Below, in pieces: positions 49,151-60,763 of a stretch of DNA of 64,000 nucleotides. Positions within the stretch are counted from its first letter, which is position 1; each line of letters begins with the position of its first letter. The position numbers were made by a program, and so were the translations under genes. The DNA is taken from assembly GCA_038087015.1 (NCBI GenBank), contig JASBNA010000046.1, forward strand, positions 248,001 to 312,000, in the 5' to 3' direction. The DNA is from Cerrena zonata. Its lineage: Eukaryota; Basidiomycota; Agaricomycetes; Polyporales; Cerrenaceae. Below the pieces are notes generated by a model. It made no database searches. It was not told where the DNA came from and was given only the letters and a program-made list of their open reading frames with translations.

Positions 49151-49432
49151 ATGACTGCTACCTCCTCACGCAACAACCAACCTCACAGGCAATCACTGTC
49201 TAACTACTCAGACGTTATACCCACAGCTTTTCGTCGGTCTGCGACAAACACACAATACAATAAACCTTATACTGTGGTATTTATCTGTGCAGTCATCTGT
49301 ACTCTTTTACTCCGCTGTCTCGCAGGCTCAATAGAGCTCTTGGACCCTTCTTTCGGCTTCAATGATGCACTCAGGACTTACACGGGACGGATAATACGAC
49401 GTTGCTGGACTAGTAGCCCCGCCAAACTTTGA
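49151..49432 (+). CDS. Small unrecognised protein with one membrane segment
   Basis: A 93-codon open frame starting MTATSSRNNQPHRQ with one hydrophobic segment (YTVVFICAVICTLLLRCL). The polar N-terminus plus a membrane segment containing CVICTLL/AVICTLL resembles the start of the GLDRV protein at 5434, but no GLDRV motif follows within the frame. It may be a truncated relative, a small gene of its own, or chance. There is no clear splice extension. Confidence 0.3.
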   Translation: MTATSSRNNQPHRQSLSNYSDVIPTAFRRSATNTQYNKPYTVVFICAVICTLLLRCLAGSIELLDPSFGFNDALRTYTGRIIRRCWTSSPAKL

Positions 49433-49969
49433 ACATCGTCTAACTCTTGACCTTGACTTCCTACTACGAAGGTAGCTCATTGTTCCGTTCTAAGCACATC
49501 AGTTCGGTTCTGCCAAATTTCAGGCTCACTTAAAGTCTGCTGATAGTATGTGATAGTTTTGGATGCGAACAACGACAAGAATGCGAAGACCAGGTACAAG
49601 CCTACGTGTACTTTACACTCCGTAGTAGGTCGGAAAGCCTAAGACGACCTAGATACGTGAAAGAAACCCCGTTGTGTCTAGAGAGCTCTGTCACACCATG
49701 TTTCGTGTTTCTCAAACTGAGTTGTGGGGTAAATCCATCATATTGAGGAGTGTATCAAATGCTACAGTTCCGAAAAAAAGTCTACGTGAAAAATGGTAAT
49801 CGTATGTTATACATAGAAATATGATTAGTAAATGAATGTGGTAATAGTCTGGGTGTGGTATAGAGCAACAAAAAAACACAGGTGGGGAAATGCTAGGGAT
49901 ACAGTGAAGATAACCTGATGGCAACAACAAAGGACGTAAATCGTAACGAGGGAAACATGAAGGAAAAAA
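49433..49969. other. 3' flank of the receptor gene
   Basis: No supported gene; short frames only. Confidence 0.35.
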
Positions 49970-51511
49970 TTACACCATATCCACAGAATTGCGTACTGCA
50001 CTCGGGACATCTGGAGTATGTCTTTGGACGGTGTCCACATTGTGTATGGGTTCTGGGGCTTTCGGGACTTCCACGACATCGGGGATCTGGTGTTCTTGCC
50101 CTTTCTCCGATGCGGGTGAGCCGAGGTAGGTACTGGAGCCCGCTGAGCTCTCAGTAGGGGAGTATGGGTGCTTCTCGTCATCGTAGTGGAAATCGCCGAC
50201 GGATATTTGGGATAGACGATCGGAGAACATGGAGTCGCGTTTCGTGGTGTGGGGTTGGATGAAGGTCGGGATAGTGGCTCGGCCGAACCCGCTGGAAGTG
50301 ATCTTGGAACCTTTGGATCTGAGAAGACGAAAAAGGATTAGCACTCGAATACGATGATAGTAATGGAATAAGACATACTGTGTGAATCCTGAAGAATCGA
50401 TCTCGCCGGTCGAAAGACCAACGCGCTTGGCAACGGAAGTGTACGCCGCACGATAATGTTTTCTAGCTTCTTCGGCGACACCGAAGATCAAGAAAAAGAC
50501 AAGAGCGCAACCAATGAAGGCCCATTGGTTGAACATGACGGCTGAACGGAATCCGGAACCGTTATCCCAAAGTGCGAGAGGGTATTGACGGACTCGGTCG
50601 AAACCTAGGTGAAGGTCCGCAAAGCCTCTGTATTGATAGTACGCATCTCTGAAGTTGACAACGTTGCCGTAGATAGCGAGAGGGACGGTGCAACAGATCT
50701 CGACGACGGCCATGGCCATGAGACGGAAGTACCGGTTGAAGGTGAGGTTGCTGTTCGATGCGATTAATTCGCTGAACTGCTTGCGGCGCTTCAGGAATGC
50801 GCGAAGTGTGAAACCTAGGATAGCGTTAACGATATCGCAGATGTAAACACAAATAAACCGCTTACCAGAGTAGATGGCGGAGATGACACCGAGGAAGATG
50901 GGCCAACCGAAGAACAGGAAGAATGAGGGGATAGTGAATGGGACGGCTGATGAGCACCCGACACCCTCAAGGATATCGAATCGGTGGCCTTGAATGAAGT
51001 AGTCTAGAAATTTGCGTCAGACTATGGTTAAATCAAGGACAGTAAAGAAGTAGACATACAGATTACGAGAGATGCAAGGGGTGGACTCAGTCCAATTGCA
51101 AGATCAGTCATAATCGCGCGTTGCTTATCCCGAGTGGTGCTGCGGACGGTAGTACCGGTAGCAATCTTGCACAGACGTCGGGCAATGACCAGAGAGGCTG
51201 CGGGGATACCGACGCTGGCCATCTGAGTGATCCTGACGAAAAAGTCACACCAGGCGGGGGCCCGGTTGACAGCGTCGTGGCTCCAAGCGAGACTGTTGAT
51301 GAACTGGAGGAGGCATCCGATAGCAGTCCAGATGATGTAGAGCACACATCCGACATTCCATGCTGTGGAACTCAACGTTAAGACGAATGTCGATCGAGTC
51401 AAGCAAGATTGACGTACCTTCCAAATGCCATACCAGAGGAACACTAACTAACACAAAACCGATGAAGCTGAAGGCGTTGGTGATGCCTTGAAGAACTTGG
51501 AAAGAAACCAT
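49970..51511 (-). CDS. Ste3-type pheromone receptor (B mating-type receptor)
   Basis: Minus-strand gene from the ATG at 51511 (MVSFQVLQGITNAF), about five exons, roughly 440 residues. Seven membrane segments match the fungal Ste3 family: FIGFVLVSVPLVWHLE, AWNVGCVLYIIWTAIGCL, FINSLAW followed by NRAPAWCDFFVRI, SLVIARRLCKIAT, the DYFIQGHRFDILEGVGC loop, PFFLFFGWPIFLGVISAIY-like helix 5, and FNQWAFIGCALVFFLIFGV as helix 7. A long polar cytoplasmic tail follows. The receptor senses farnesylated pheromones of compatible mates through a G protein and MAP kinase cascade. Two pheromone genes lie 5-8 kb to the left, the usual make-up of a B locus. Non-mating Ste3-like receptors also exist in Agaricomycetes, so allelic function is not proven. 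Confidence 0.9.
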
Positions 51512-52958
51512 CTTGTGTGAATCGAAGCGAACAATAGTCTGTTGGGATCCGCCTGATCTCTGACGTGCGTCGAGGGAGGGATCTGCTAGCACAGGGCAGG
51601 ACGGGAGTGGACAATTGAGCTGTTGAGAAGCCAGTCGCAGGACAATTGTGCAAAGACAATAAGAGAGGCACTCCATGGTTTATGAGGGCGAGGAGGGATT
51701 CCCTACCCTTGTCGACTAATCGGGAGCTTGGTTTGTTCGACAAGGGCCAGAGAACATCATTGGACGTATTAGGATTTCCCATTGAGCATCCCGAATTTGG
51801 ACAGACGTTTGTTGATCTCAGCCTAATCCAAGCTGTAAGAAGCAGCAATATTCTATAGAGAGAAAAATTCCACATGTTTGCCGTACCGGCTAACCGTAAA
51901 GGCTGATACGCGCCCTCTGTTCCAAATCGGGCTCAAAGGTGTGTCCAAAAAGGGACACGCTAGCGAAGGTTAGTGAAAAAGTGGGAGAAATTAGAGTTTA
52001 GATGACTCGTCAGGTGGGAATGTACGTACAAGCAAGCGGGATAAGGTGGGATCACAAGCCATGTCCCCAGGCTATTACATGCGAGACCCCGACGGAGAAC
52101 AAGGTGTTCGTCGAGGACACGCAGTTAGCGGCCTTGGACAAAGGACAAGGAAGTTGTAATTGGGGAGTCGGAGAATAGCAAGGAGGTTAAGAAGCTTAGT
52201 CCTTTGTGTAGACTATACAAAGATACTTCAGCAGGAAGAATGCCTGCATGAGGAAGAACAATGTCGTTATTGGGCATTTGTCAATATTCTTGGAAGAGCC
52301 GCCGAGCAGTCGCAACTGCCATTGTGCCACCGTCGCGACTTGGCAGGAGTTTTGGCAGGGGTTGTTGTACACAGAAAAGAGACGACGACGCTTGTAGAGA
52401 TGGAGTTGGTTATAAGGAAACCAGGTAAGACACCTTCCCTTCATATTAGTTCATAAAGCACCCTGCCACTGTTGGGCGTCTATGTTCTTATTGTTCTGGT
52501 CGTTACGGACTCAGTCAGTGACCTTTTAGGAAATTGTTCAAGAACACTCTACTAAGTCCTATATCGCTTAGAAACATAGGCCTTTAGCTATAGCACGACA
52601 AGAGATATCATTTATTATCTATCTAGTAGAAAAGTTGGAAAAAAGAAAAGTTCAAGACTTACCCAGACTCACTCAGGCTGTCCCTCCCTGGTCGCCCGAT
52701 CTGGTGATTCTGTGCATGCTGCAACGTCGCAAATAGTGAATATACTGAGAGGGAGAGGGAAGGGGAGAAGCCTGGCGTGGATGTTGTGTATCGGAATGTC
52801 ATGCTGATGCTACAATTTGAGCGGGTTATTGGTCATACAAATTCCAGATTCATTGAAAGGTATGGAATATAATATGCGTATTCAATTCTTATACAATTAC
52901 CGACCAGCGTAGACAAGAGAAACGATACTTCATGCCAATATTATATAGGAGAATCCTG
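51512..52958. other. Intergenic region upstream of the receptor
   Basis: Receptor promoter and 3' flank of the next gene. Frames at 52160-52456 and its antisense have no recognisable content. No further CaaX pheromone was found. Confidence 0.35.
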
Positions 52959-54538
52959 TTAGAGAAGGATTTTCTGCACCGGTGAGAAGAAAAGCCAGAA
53001 AAGTCGAGCAGTGACATGGTACGGCCAAACCGCAACACTGTATACAAAGCCTCCAATCGATGTTGCGCCTCGACGGAGAGGGCTTATGCTACGACTACGT
53101 TTGAGGGTGGTCTTGAGCTGTCTGGTAGGCGAGGTTTCGACGGGTACCTCTTCTCCTGAGACATATGTCCCATCCGAGTCTGAATCTTCGGCTTCTGGTA
53201 TAGTCTCTAGTCGGGTCGTGAAGAGGACAGGAGATTTGTTGGAGCCATTTCGACATGGTGGGTCCAATGAGACGTCGACGGAGTGTCGGACTAGACCTGA
53301 GGGTGCAGAGGATTTGGGAGAAATATCGAAAGGAACGTAAGGAAGAATGACATTGTAGGCCTTTCTTGACAGTTGTGTTGCGTAGCAGAGAGCGGTCTGG
53401 ATATACCCGCTGACTTGACGACCATGGGGAAGCAAAATCGCGTGGTCCTCAAGGATATCGCGATCCCGACGATGACGCTCTTCAAGCTGCAAGAGGCTTG
53501 ACTCGAGAGTGGAGAGGTGGGTATCGTGTGATACTCTCACCGACTCGATCTTGCGATCATGTCGAAGCAGATTCCTCTCTACATCACCCAACGCTTCACT
53601 CAGGTCATCGCATACCTCACGAAGGGGTCCCATCGAAGACACTTTGCTTTTTAACTCGGAAATAGACAAATCCAAAGTATCTAGACGTTCGAACACACGG
53701 TCAAGCCTCTGGTCAACTTGGCCCTGCTGGTAAACGTGGGAATCCTCGGAAGGATAGTGAATTGCGTCATGTAAATCTTGGGTACGCTTGTTCAAGCGTT
53801 CGATAAGATGCGACCAGGGTCTGATACCTGTTGCAAGCACGAATAGTGCGGTACTGAACCATGAAAGGTTGTCGACACCTTCCAGAGTGGCGAGGATGTA
53901 TCGTACGAGGTATGCACCTCCAAGTGGAGAAGCGACAGTGAGTGTAAGGAAGAACACTTCTCGAGCACGAAGTTCAGACGCAGCAAGCTGCGCTACTCGG
54001 TCTGTGTCGTCCGGTTTATCTGAGCTCTTACGAGAACGGTTCGTGGGTTTTCGTGGGCGAGAAGCGTGGTATAACTTCCAAGGAACTTGGGAGGCATTGG
54101 TAATGTGGAGGAGTAGAGTAAGACCAATGCTTACCTTCGATGAGTTGATGCAAATAAAAAATGAGAAAAGCGATCAGAAATAGGTTCTTGATATGGTCAC
54201 TGCCCTGTCAGCCAATTTCCTATTGGCGATACCAGGGCAACGACCAGAGATAAGTTCAAATCAGACCATGAGCCTGATTTTGACGGTGCATCCTGAGCCC
54301 GAGGACGGCTTGTTTCTGTTTCGGCTCTCGGAGCCACAAAGTTACGGTCGACGCCCTTTCCTTTACTCTCCGCAGACTTCAATTCGGCATACAGCTCTTC
54401 ATACCCCTCGTCTTCCGACTCGACACTACCGCATGAAGAGACATTATCATCATGCACACGACTGCTACTTGAGGCGCCTGGCGAAAGTGGTACAGTGGTT
54501 GGCTCCGACGAGGGTCCTGCACGACTGTTTCCTTCCAT
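52959..54538 (-). CDS. Conserved coiled-coil membrane protein, with apparent 1-base frameshift
   Basis: Minus-strand gene from the ATG at 54538 (MEGNSRAGPSSEPTT). A disordered acidic N-terminus leads to a membrane region (LNLSLVVALVSPIGNWLTG ... HIKNLFLIAFLIFYLHQLIE), then VPWKLYHASRPRK. A second hydrophobic region follows (FFLTLTVASPLGGAYLVRYIL), then a long coiled coil (near 53.4-53.75 kb) and a C-terminal hydrophobic patch. The two halves of the first membrane region are in different frames: a run of three G (54203-54205, read as CCC on plus) makes the frame close with TGA right after NWLTGQ. Removing one base would join the halves in frame. I know similar Agaricomycete proteins without function. 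A very short intron (28-40 nt) is an alternative. Confidence 0.7.
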
Positions 54539-55534
54539 GAACAGGGATGATCTTGAACTTGAATACACGTTCCGAAAGACAGGATGTAGTTAATGGTTAA
54601 GGAGTATATGAACATGCATATGGTTTCCGCATTGAATGCGGGGAAACGTGCATCCCGCGTTTCATGATCGTGATGATGTCATCCAGATTTGGCAATATTG
54701 TATCACTGTGTCATGTATATTGTACCAACTGAACGAACCGTGACCTCAGCCGGCTCAGAAACCTTTTGGTGGAATGGGTGGACATGCTGACCGGTACCGC
54801 CTTTTTCAATAAGAATGCTAATAACATATATGTAGTATAGTTAATCTGTAGGCTTAGTCCTGTAGGCTAGCCCACACGACACGTGTATTGCACGATGTAA
54901 TAGGAGAGGGGACTCAGGCTGCTGCCAACCTGCGCTACCGTTTTCTGACCCTTAGTCTCGACAAAACTTGACCCCAAGTGTGATGTATCTCACTTTTAAG
55001 AATCTTCGTACGTGGTGGCTTGAATACACTTTGTTCTATACCTAACTTTTCATGAGTTAATACATTGTGTCTCTGTTTCCGCCGTCACTGTAAAAGTGAA
55101 GAGTGTACAGGATCAATTTCTAAGAACGATGATGAGAACGGGGAAGAAGGAATGCGAGTAAATTCTCGCCCACAACGTCACTGGCAGGTGATATCCTTAT
55201 TTAGTCAAAATTTCACCTCCCGCTAAAGATGCTGTAGCCTGAGCCTGAGGAAGCTTCGGAATCAAAACCCATTATAAATGTCCTGCCGTCTCCAGTCCTG
55301 CAGAGTGGCCCGGCAAGTTTAGTATTGCACGGTGAAACGACGGTGGATGATCCGCGACCTGCTGCTGCTACTGGAAAATCTACCCCCGTGGTACGTCTTG
55401 TTTGCGCCAAACATAACGACACTACTTATAGTTTATCAATCTTCATAATAGTTTACTTGTTTGGGTCCGGACCAGGTAGGTAGAACAGCTGCCTGCTCTT
55501 GTTGTAATAAACGATGAAACCTCAAAAATGCTAG
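54539..55534. other. Intergenic region, possible first exon of the HET gene
   Basis: Between 55233 and 55390 a plus-strand frame (PEPEEASESKPIINVLPSPV and onward) ends at a consensus GTACGT donor. Its phase 0 fits the first HET exon at 55535, but no ATG could be placed upstream. It may be an early exon of the HET gene. The rest has no supported gene. Confidence 0.35.
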
Positions 55535-56427
55535 TATGACGAGGTACCTTTCCCTGTCCACCGAGCATATCAGATCTCAGTGGTCGAACTTGAGGACGCA
55601 CTTTTCGATACCTCGCCCGTATCCACGCCCAACATGTTCCGCCTTCTGGATTGTGTCCGTTTCACAAAGGAACGCTCTCTGCTCATATATGAAACCCCGG
55701 ATATACCTATGGTTCCTTATATGACCGTGTCATATCCATGGATCGGCGTGGCGTGTAACGAGAGGGTTCCCCCTGAAGGAAAGACTTTTGAACTACACAC
55801 CACAGCTTCTGGAGCCCGAGGAGATCCCATCAGTATATCCATTCTTAAAAGGATATTCTTTCTTGCTAGAGTCGAAAATACGAGATTTCTGTGGATCGAC
55901 CGCTTGTGTATTCAACAGGGAGACCCGGACGACAGGGAATGGCAGATCCAAAGAATGTATACGATTTTCAAACGAAGTCAACTTTGCATAGTAGTCCCGG
56001 GAGGCTTGCAACGTCTGGCAAATGTCTACGAGGAAACTCCGTGGATATCGAGGGCATGGACTCTTTTGGAAGTAATGGCCGCGCCAAAAGCGGACATAGT
56101 AACTAAAATGGCCCCCACATCTCTTGACGAATTCTTACTCAGTTCTACCGACCCGTTATACGGGATGCGGCTTTTCGGACGCCAGCGTCATAGGCCCTTA
56201 CTCGTGGACGCTTTCTCTCTACGTGATGTACAAGCGACAGACAAGCAGCGATACTACCACGATTGATGCAAGACATCTCTGATCCACAAACCGAAAGTGT
56301 CTGTGCATTGGCTTTCAGAGACGCAGTATTCTTGACAGGAGCAGCCATCTCATCCCAGTGGAAAGAACTCATACAAGCAGCTATCACCTTACCGCTATCG
56401 GTCTCATATGCGTGGCAAATATCACAT
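55535..56427 (+). pseudogene. HET-domain unit 1, internally deleted
   Basis: Opens after a TAG acceptor with no in-frame ATG before NMFRLLDC. The HET (heterokaryon incompatibility) signatures are present: SYPWIGV, FLWIDRLCIQQGDPDDREWQ, WISRAWTLLEV. The frame then stops (QRYYHD, TGA at about 56264-56266). In another frame it resumes with QDISDPQTESVCALAFRDAV, SSQWKELI and reaches a GTACGT donor at 56428. Compared with unit 2, roughly 50-60 residues between QRY and the FRDAV box are missing, so a deletion with frameshift best explains the break. HET proteins trigger cell death on fusion of unlike mycelia. This unit is probably defective, though a shorter HET-only product could still be made. 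Confidence 0.6.
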
Positions 56428-56488
56428 GTACGTAATTCATTGCTCACCATTCAATAAATAATCTAACTAAAGTGTGTTTTGTACCTAG

Positions 56489-58113
56489 CCATCCTTGATA
56501 CAAGACGTTGAAGTAAGCATCATACTCACGCACAATCTTGCACAGCCTAAACCTAAGCTTACTCGCAGTACAAGCTTGAAAATTATTCAATCAGCAAAAC
56601 GTATCAGATTCCTTTATGGGAGTTAGAAGACACGGTACACGATATTTCATCCATTTCGACCCCATGTACCTTCCGACTGCTGGACTGCAAGAAGTTCATT
56701 GAGGAACATACACTCGTAATCTACGAATCTAGCGACATCCCTCAAATACCCTACACAGTCATCTCATATCCCTGGGTGGGAGTGCCATGTCACCATTTTG
56801 CTCCTGTGGGGAATGTCTTCCAGGTGAAACAAGATATTGGTCGACTAGGCGACCCTTTATGCATAGATATGATACGATTAGCATGCCTCACTTCTATTCA
56901 GGAAGGTACTAATCTTCTCTGGATTGATAGACTTTGCATTCGACAGATGGATTCCAAGGATAAAGCGTGGCAGATCAATCGCATGTGCGGCGTATATAGG
57001 CTGAGCCAACTGTGTATTGTGTTTCCTGGTGGGCTACAACGCCTAGTGGGTCTGGACGAAGAAACCCCTTGGATTACACGTATGTGGACGCTACAAGAAG
57101 CTGTTACACCCGCGAAATGTGTCGTGTTATATTCCGCCGCAGCGGATCACACTTCTCAAGCCCCCCGCGACTCGGATGCGACATTCCTTCAAGTCCCTTC
57201 TCATGGAAAACCACTGATATCGGTAACATCGGTTTATTATAGTCCACTAACCGATCTATTGCCAAGGACGATGTCGAAAAAGACAGGTGAAATACGCCTA
57301 TTCGGCCACGTTTCTAATGGATATACCCTTCTTTTGCGCGATGCTCTGGATTGTCAAGGACAAGATGCCACCACGTATGAACAAAGGTACCAACGCTATC
57401 TAGCTATGTGGCGAAGCGCAGTATCCAGAAGCTCTGATCGTCCTCAAGATTTGCTACTTAGTACAATGGGACTTTTTGATATCTCACTTGGGGTTGGACA
57501 ACAACGTTCTTCAGAAAGTATTATGACAGCTTTCGTGAATGAATTTCGAAAGCAAGGTATCTTGGACGTTCGTGTCATTGCATTCAGAGATGCTGTTCGC
57601 CGCGCCGAGGCGTTCATTACCGCACAATGGAGAACACTCATCGAAGAGTTTGATCACTCCTTTCCTCTCCTTGAAAACGGCATCACACCCACGTCCGATT
57701 ACGAGCTTCCCCTTTCCCATGCAGGCCCTCCGGTGTTACACGACAGTTTAGGGCGCGAAGTCTTTCTCGGTTCCACGCTACTCATTACAGGGGCGGAACA
57801 CTCTTTGCATCCTAGTAGGATTGTCGCATCAAGCAGTACTTCCTTCTCCTGTATTATGACATATGGCGGTAAAGAGATAGTGCATAACGGACGATGGGAG
57901 CTGAAGCCATTCGATTCAGAAAAGATGGAATGGATATCTACATCTCATGGACGTTCGCCTGAGGGTAGAGTGCCTGTGGATGGAGGCTATGAGAAGGATG
58001 TGCAGTATATGCGTCAACGAAGTCTTTATTACGCCCTCGCCAGCGTCAAGAACCAACAAGGTATAGAGGAGCAATTTATTGGAAAGACCGGTATTCATTT
58101 GGTATATCTTTAA
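56489..58113 (+). CDS. HET-domain protein, unit 2
   Basis: A 24-nt exon (56489-56512) and a long exon (56569-58113) encode about 520 residues. The HET signatures are SYPWVGV, LLWIDRLCIRQMDSKDKAWQ and WITRMWTLQEAV. The C-terminal half has DVRVIAFRDAVRRAEAF and a beta-rich end. There is no in-frame ATG before the first HET signature, and both upstream introns are phase 0 and join directly to the end of unit 1 (QISH). This suggests that the two units belong, or once belonged, to one transcript with tandem HET domains. If unit 1 is dead, the start of unit 2 is unclear. The role is inferred as a non-self recognition and cell-death factor. Confidence 0.72.
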
Positions 58114-60046
58114 AAATCTTAGCAATGATGTCCCACTTATTGACGCAATCTTAAAAGGGTGGATGTTGTTTTGGGAAAGATGGGAAAGAGAATTTTATAC
58201 GCGAAAACTATATGATTTTGTTCGTTCGATTTCCTCCCAAGTTGTTCGTATGGATCCTGATCTGGATTTTACAGGTGTTGGAAAATCGGAAAGAAGAACA
58301 CAGAGTTTACTATGTCCAGCGATGCCAAGCAAGACGATGTCTTGTTTTGGAGTAGACCAAATCTTCCACTAGTGTCAGGGTTGCCAGTAATTACGGCAGA
58401 TCGATAGTTGTTGTTGTTATTATTTCTCATACCAATGAACAAGACAATCATCCTTGATTGCAAGCAGTGTGGCGTGACGACATAGCGACCGGAATAGTGA
58501 AGTCTCGGAATAGTGACGTCTGTTGTAAAACTCTGACTTTTCAAGTCAACTTCGGATAGAGACATTCCAATACTTAGACGTCGAACATCAAATCATTTCC
58601 TTCACTCCGGCATCCCGAATCCAATATCACCCATATCGTAATGTGAACACTGGTACTAAAATACACATCACTTTGCAGCCTGAGATGCCTAGATTTCATA
58701 TGTCAGACAAGAGCATATCCCAAACATCGTATGGAATATGAGACTCACTGATACTTGATACACTCGACAGAACTAATCGATACACACAATTTCAATTCCC
58801 GCGATCCGCAATAATTCGCACCCGAAACTCAAACCATCCCTATTCATCCAACACCTGGTAATAATAAGTATAACGCGCCGACATTTTACAAAGAAAATGT
58901 GCTTACATCGAATGCGAGCATCTAACATCGGTCGCCTATTGGACATCATCCATGTCTAGGGCTATGACACGAGAGTATTGGGGCTCCAGTGGTAGAGGAA
59001 GTAGGGGAAGAGCCGTGGTGATTGCGACACTCAGGCAGACCGTAATGAGAGATGAAACGGAGAGTAGGCGCATCACGGTAGGGCACAAGGTACACAGGAG
59101 GAATAGAGAGTTGACGTCCTAAGAGGCAGGAATCGTCCTGAGTGGGTTTCTTATATGGTCCACGGTGAACGATCCTTCAGTTCCAAGCCCCGACTAACTC
59201 GGAAGCAAGTCGATCCTCAAGGGCATTAGGCCGCCGTAAGGAACATTCGACTTCGGCCATTATTTTGCCTGCAAAAAGCATGTATTCTGCCCTGGTTATC
59301 GGTACAAAAAGGGAGTTGCCGGTATAGCGAAGTCCGGACTAAGGACAACTGAGTGTATGGGATGCCCAGATATGATCCCAAACATCATCAGCGGACCATA
59401 CAAATAGTGGGGATGATCGCGGATGTGATATATATGGTATTTATTGCTCCACTTGGCCTCCGATAGTTAGAAAAAGAGTACTTTAAGCGCCTCTTGTTGG
59501 ACGCCTAAAGTCTTTGCAAAGATATGAGTAAAAATCGGGAGCAAAGATAGTCTGGAATGTGAGATAGAAGGGCATCTCGGAGTAGACCAGGGTGGCAAGT
59601 GTTATCAATCGAAAGTTTTAGGAGAAAATAAGGGATGCGGAAGCCTTGGGAAATAAGTATGCAATGATCTTGAGATTAAAAGTCTAGCTCTTGACCAAGA
59701 CACCATACTTGTCGCAGGCTGCCGGCGAATCGATAGGGGTAGTTGAAACATGTTCTTCGACAATGTCGGGACAAGTGCATAGTATCACACAAGATATAAA
59801 GTGTATTTCTTGGCTCTAGCTATACGATTAAACGCGGCCTCAGCGTATGCGATGTGGTCGTCACATAAATGCTCCAACTCTGGTGGCCACTAAGCACAAA
59901 TTGAAGGCGCTTAATATTCTATATATGGCAAACCCTTTGAATCATAACATACACAAATAACAATAATCACAAGCGACAGAAGCAGGAGACCAGAATACAG
60001 AGACCGGGAGACAGGAGTTAGAGTTCACAGAGTCCACGAATAGAGT
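58114..60046. other. Large intergenic region
   Basis: About 1.9 kb between HET unit 2 and the small helical gene. A 97-codon frame directly after the HET stop (58079-58372) is featureless. I see no exon chain, RNA gene or clear repeat. Confidence 0.4.
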
Positions 60047-60763
60047 TCACGCAAGGCCAGACCAGAAAAGGACAGAGATAGCAAGAGTCGGAGTTCCAGC
60101 ATCTTCCGGATTAGAATTGAGCACCAGGATCGAGGGAGCGGAGGAGTTGGTTGGAGTCTGACAGAGCGTTGTAGGATTCAAAGCGAACAGGGATGCGAAA
60201 CTCATACCTTGTACCGCTTTCTTGACCACTGCCATTCCTTGAACATGGTCCTTTTCTCGTTCTCTATCGGCCTCTTGGATGCCGTTGCTCTTCTTCCTTA
60301 CGAGTTCCTAGGTTCAAGAATAATGTCAATATTGATCCAGTCAAAGTGCTGAGTATCTGACAATGAGTTGCTGTTGGTCCTCGAGTAGAGATACCATAGC
60401 TCTGCGGATGTCATCGCATACGGTCGCGTATTCGAGTAGAAATTGCGCATATATGCTGTCCCTATGTCCTAATCAGAATTGACTAACACGTATCCCGCGA
60501 ATATGAACTCTTACATTTGGCTAGTGATATCTGTAAAATCCTCAACTCGATCTGCGGCCTGAATAGAGCGTAGTTAATACTGATTTGTTGTGATTGGTGA
60601 GTCTCGACAAACCACTTGGCTCAGTTCAGCTTTGGAGACGTCGAGGAACTTTGCTTCATGATCTTTGCGTTTCTTCTCCCAATTGGCTACCGGATGTTAT
60701 TGGGTCAATATTCAAAGCTTATATAAGTAACGTACATTGCAACTGGTGTGTCACCATAGACAT
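60047..60763 (-). CDS. Small helical protein of unknown function, six short exons
   Basis: A minus-strand chain of short exons joined in frame across about five consensus introns, starting at the ATG at 60763 (MSMVTHQLQ). The product is about 155 residues and mostly helical and charged: NWEKKRKDHEAKFLDVSKAE, AADRVEDFTDITSQ, FLLEYATVCDDIRRAMVSLL, DQQQLIELVRKKSNGIQEAD. It then turns into a Ser/Thr/Pro-rich stretch with a hydrophobic end (ALNPTTLCQTP, LAISVLFWSGLA). The many consistent splice junctions support a real gene; I do not recognise a family. The hydrophobic C-terminus could be a tail anchor or GPI signal, but no N-terminal signal peptide is present. Confidence 0.5.

Noticed and set aside
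49151..49432. Third GLDRV protein
   Set aside because: Only the membrane segment is similar; the diagnostic GLDRV and C-terminal motifs are absent.
52160..52456. Third pheromone or small gene between receptor and coiled-coil gene
   Set aside because: No MD-type start and no CaaX end in any frame I checked.
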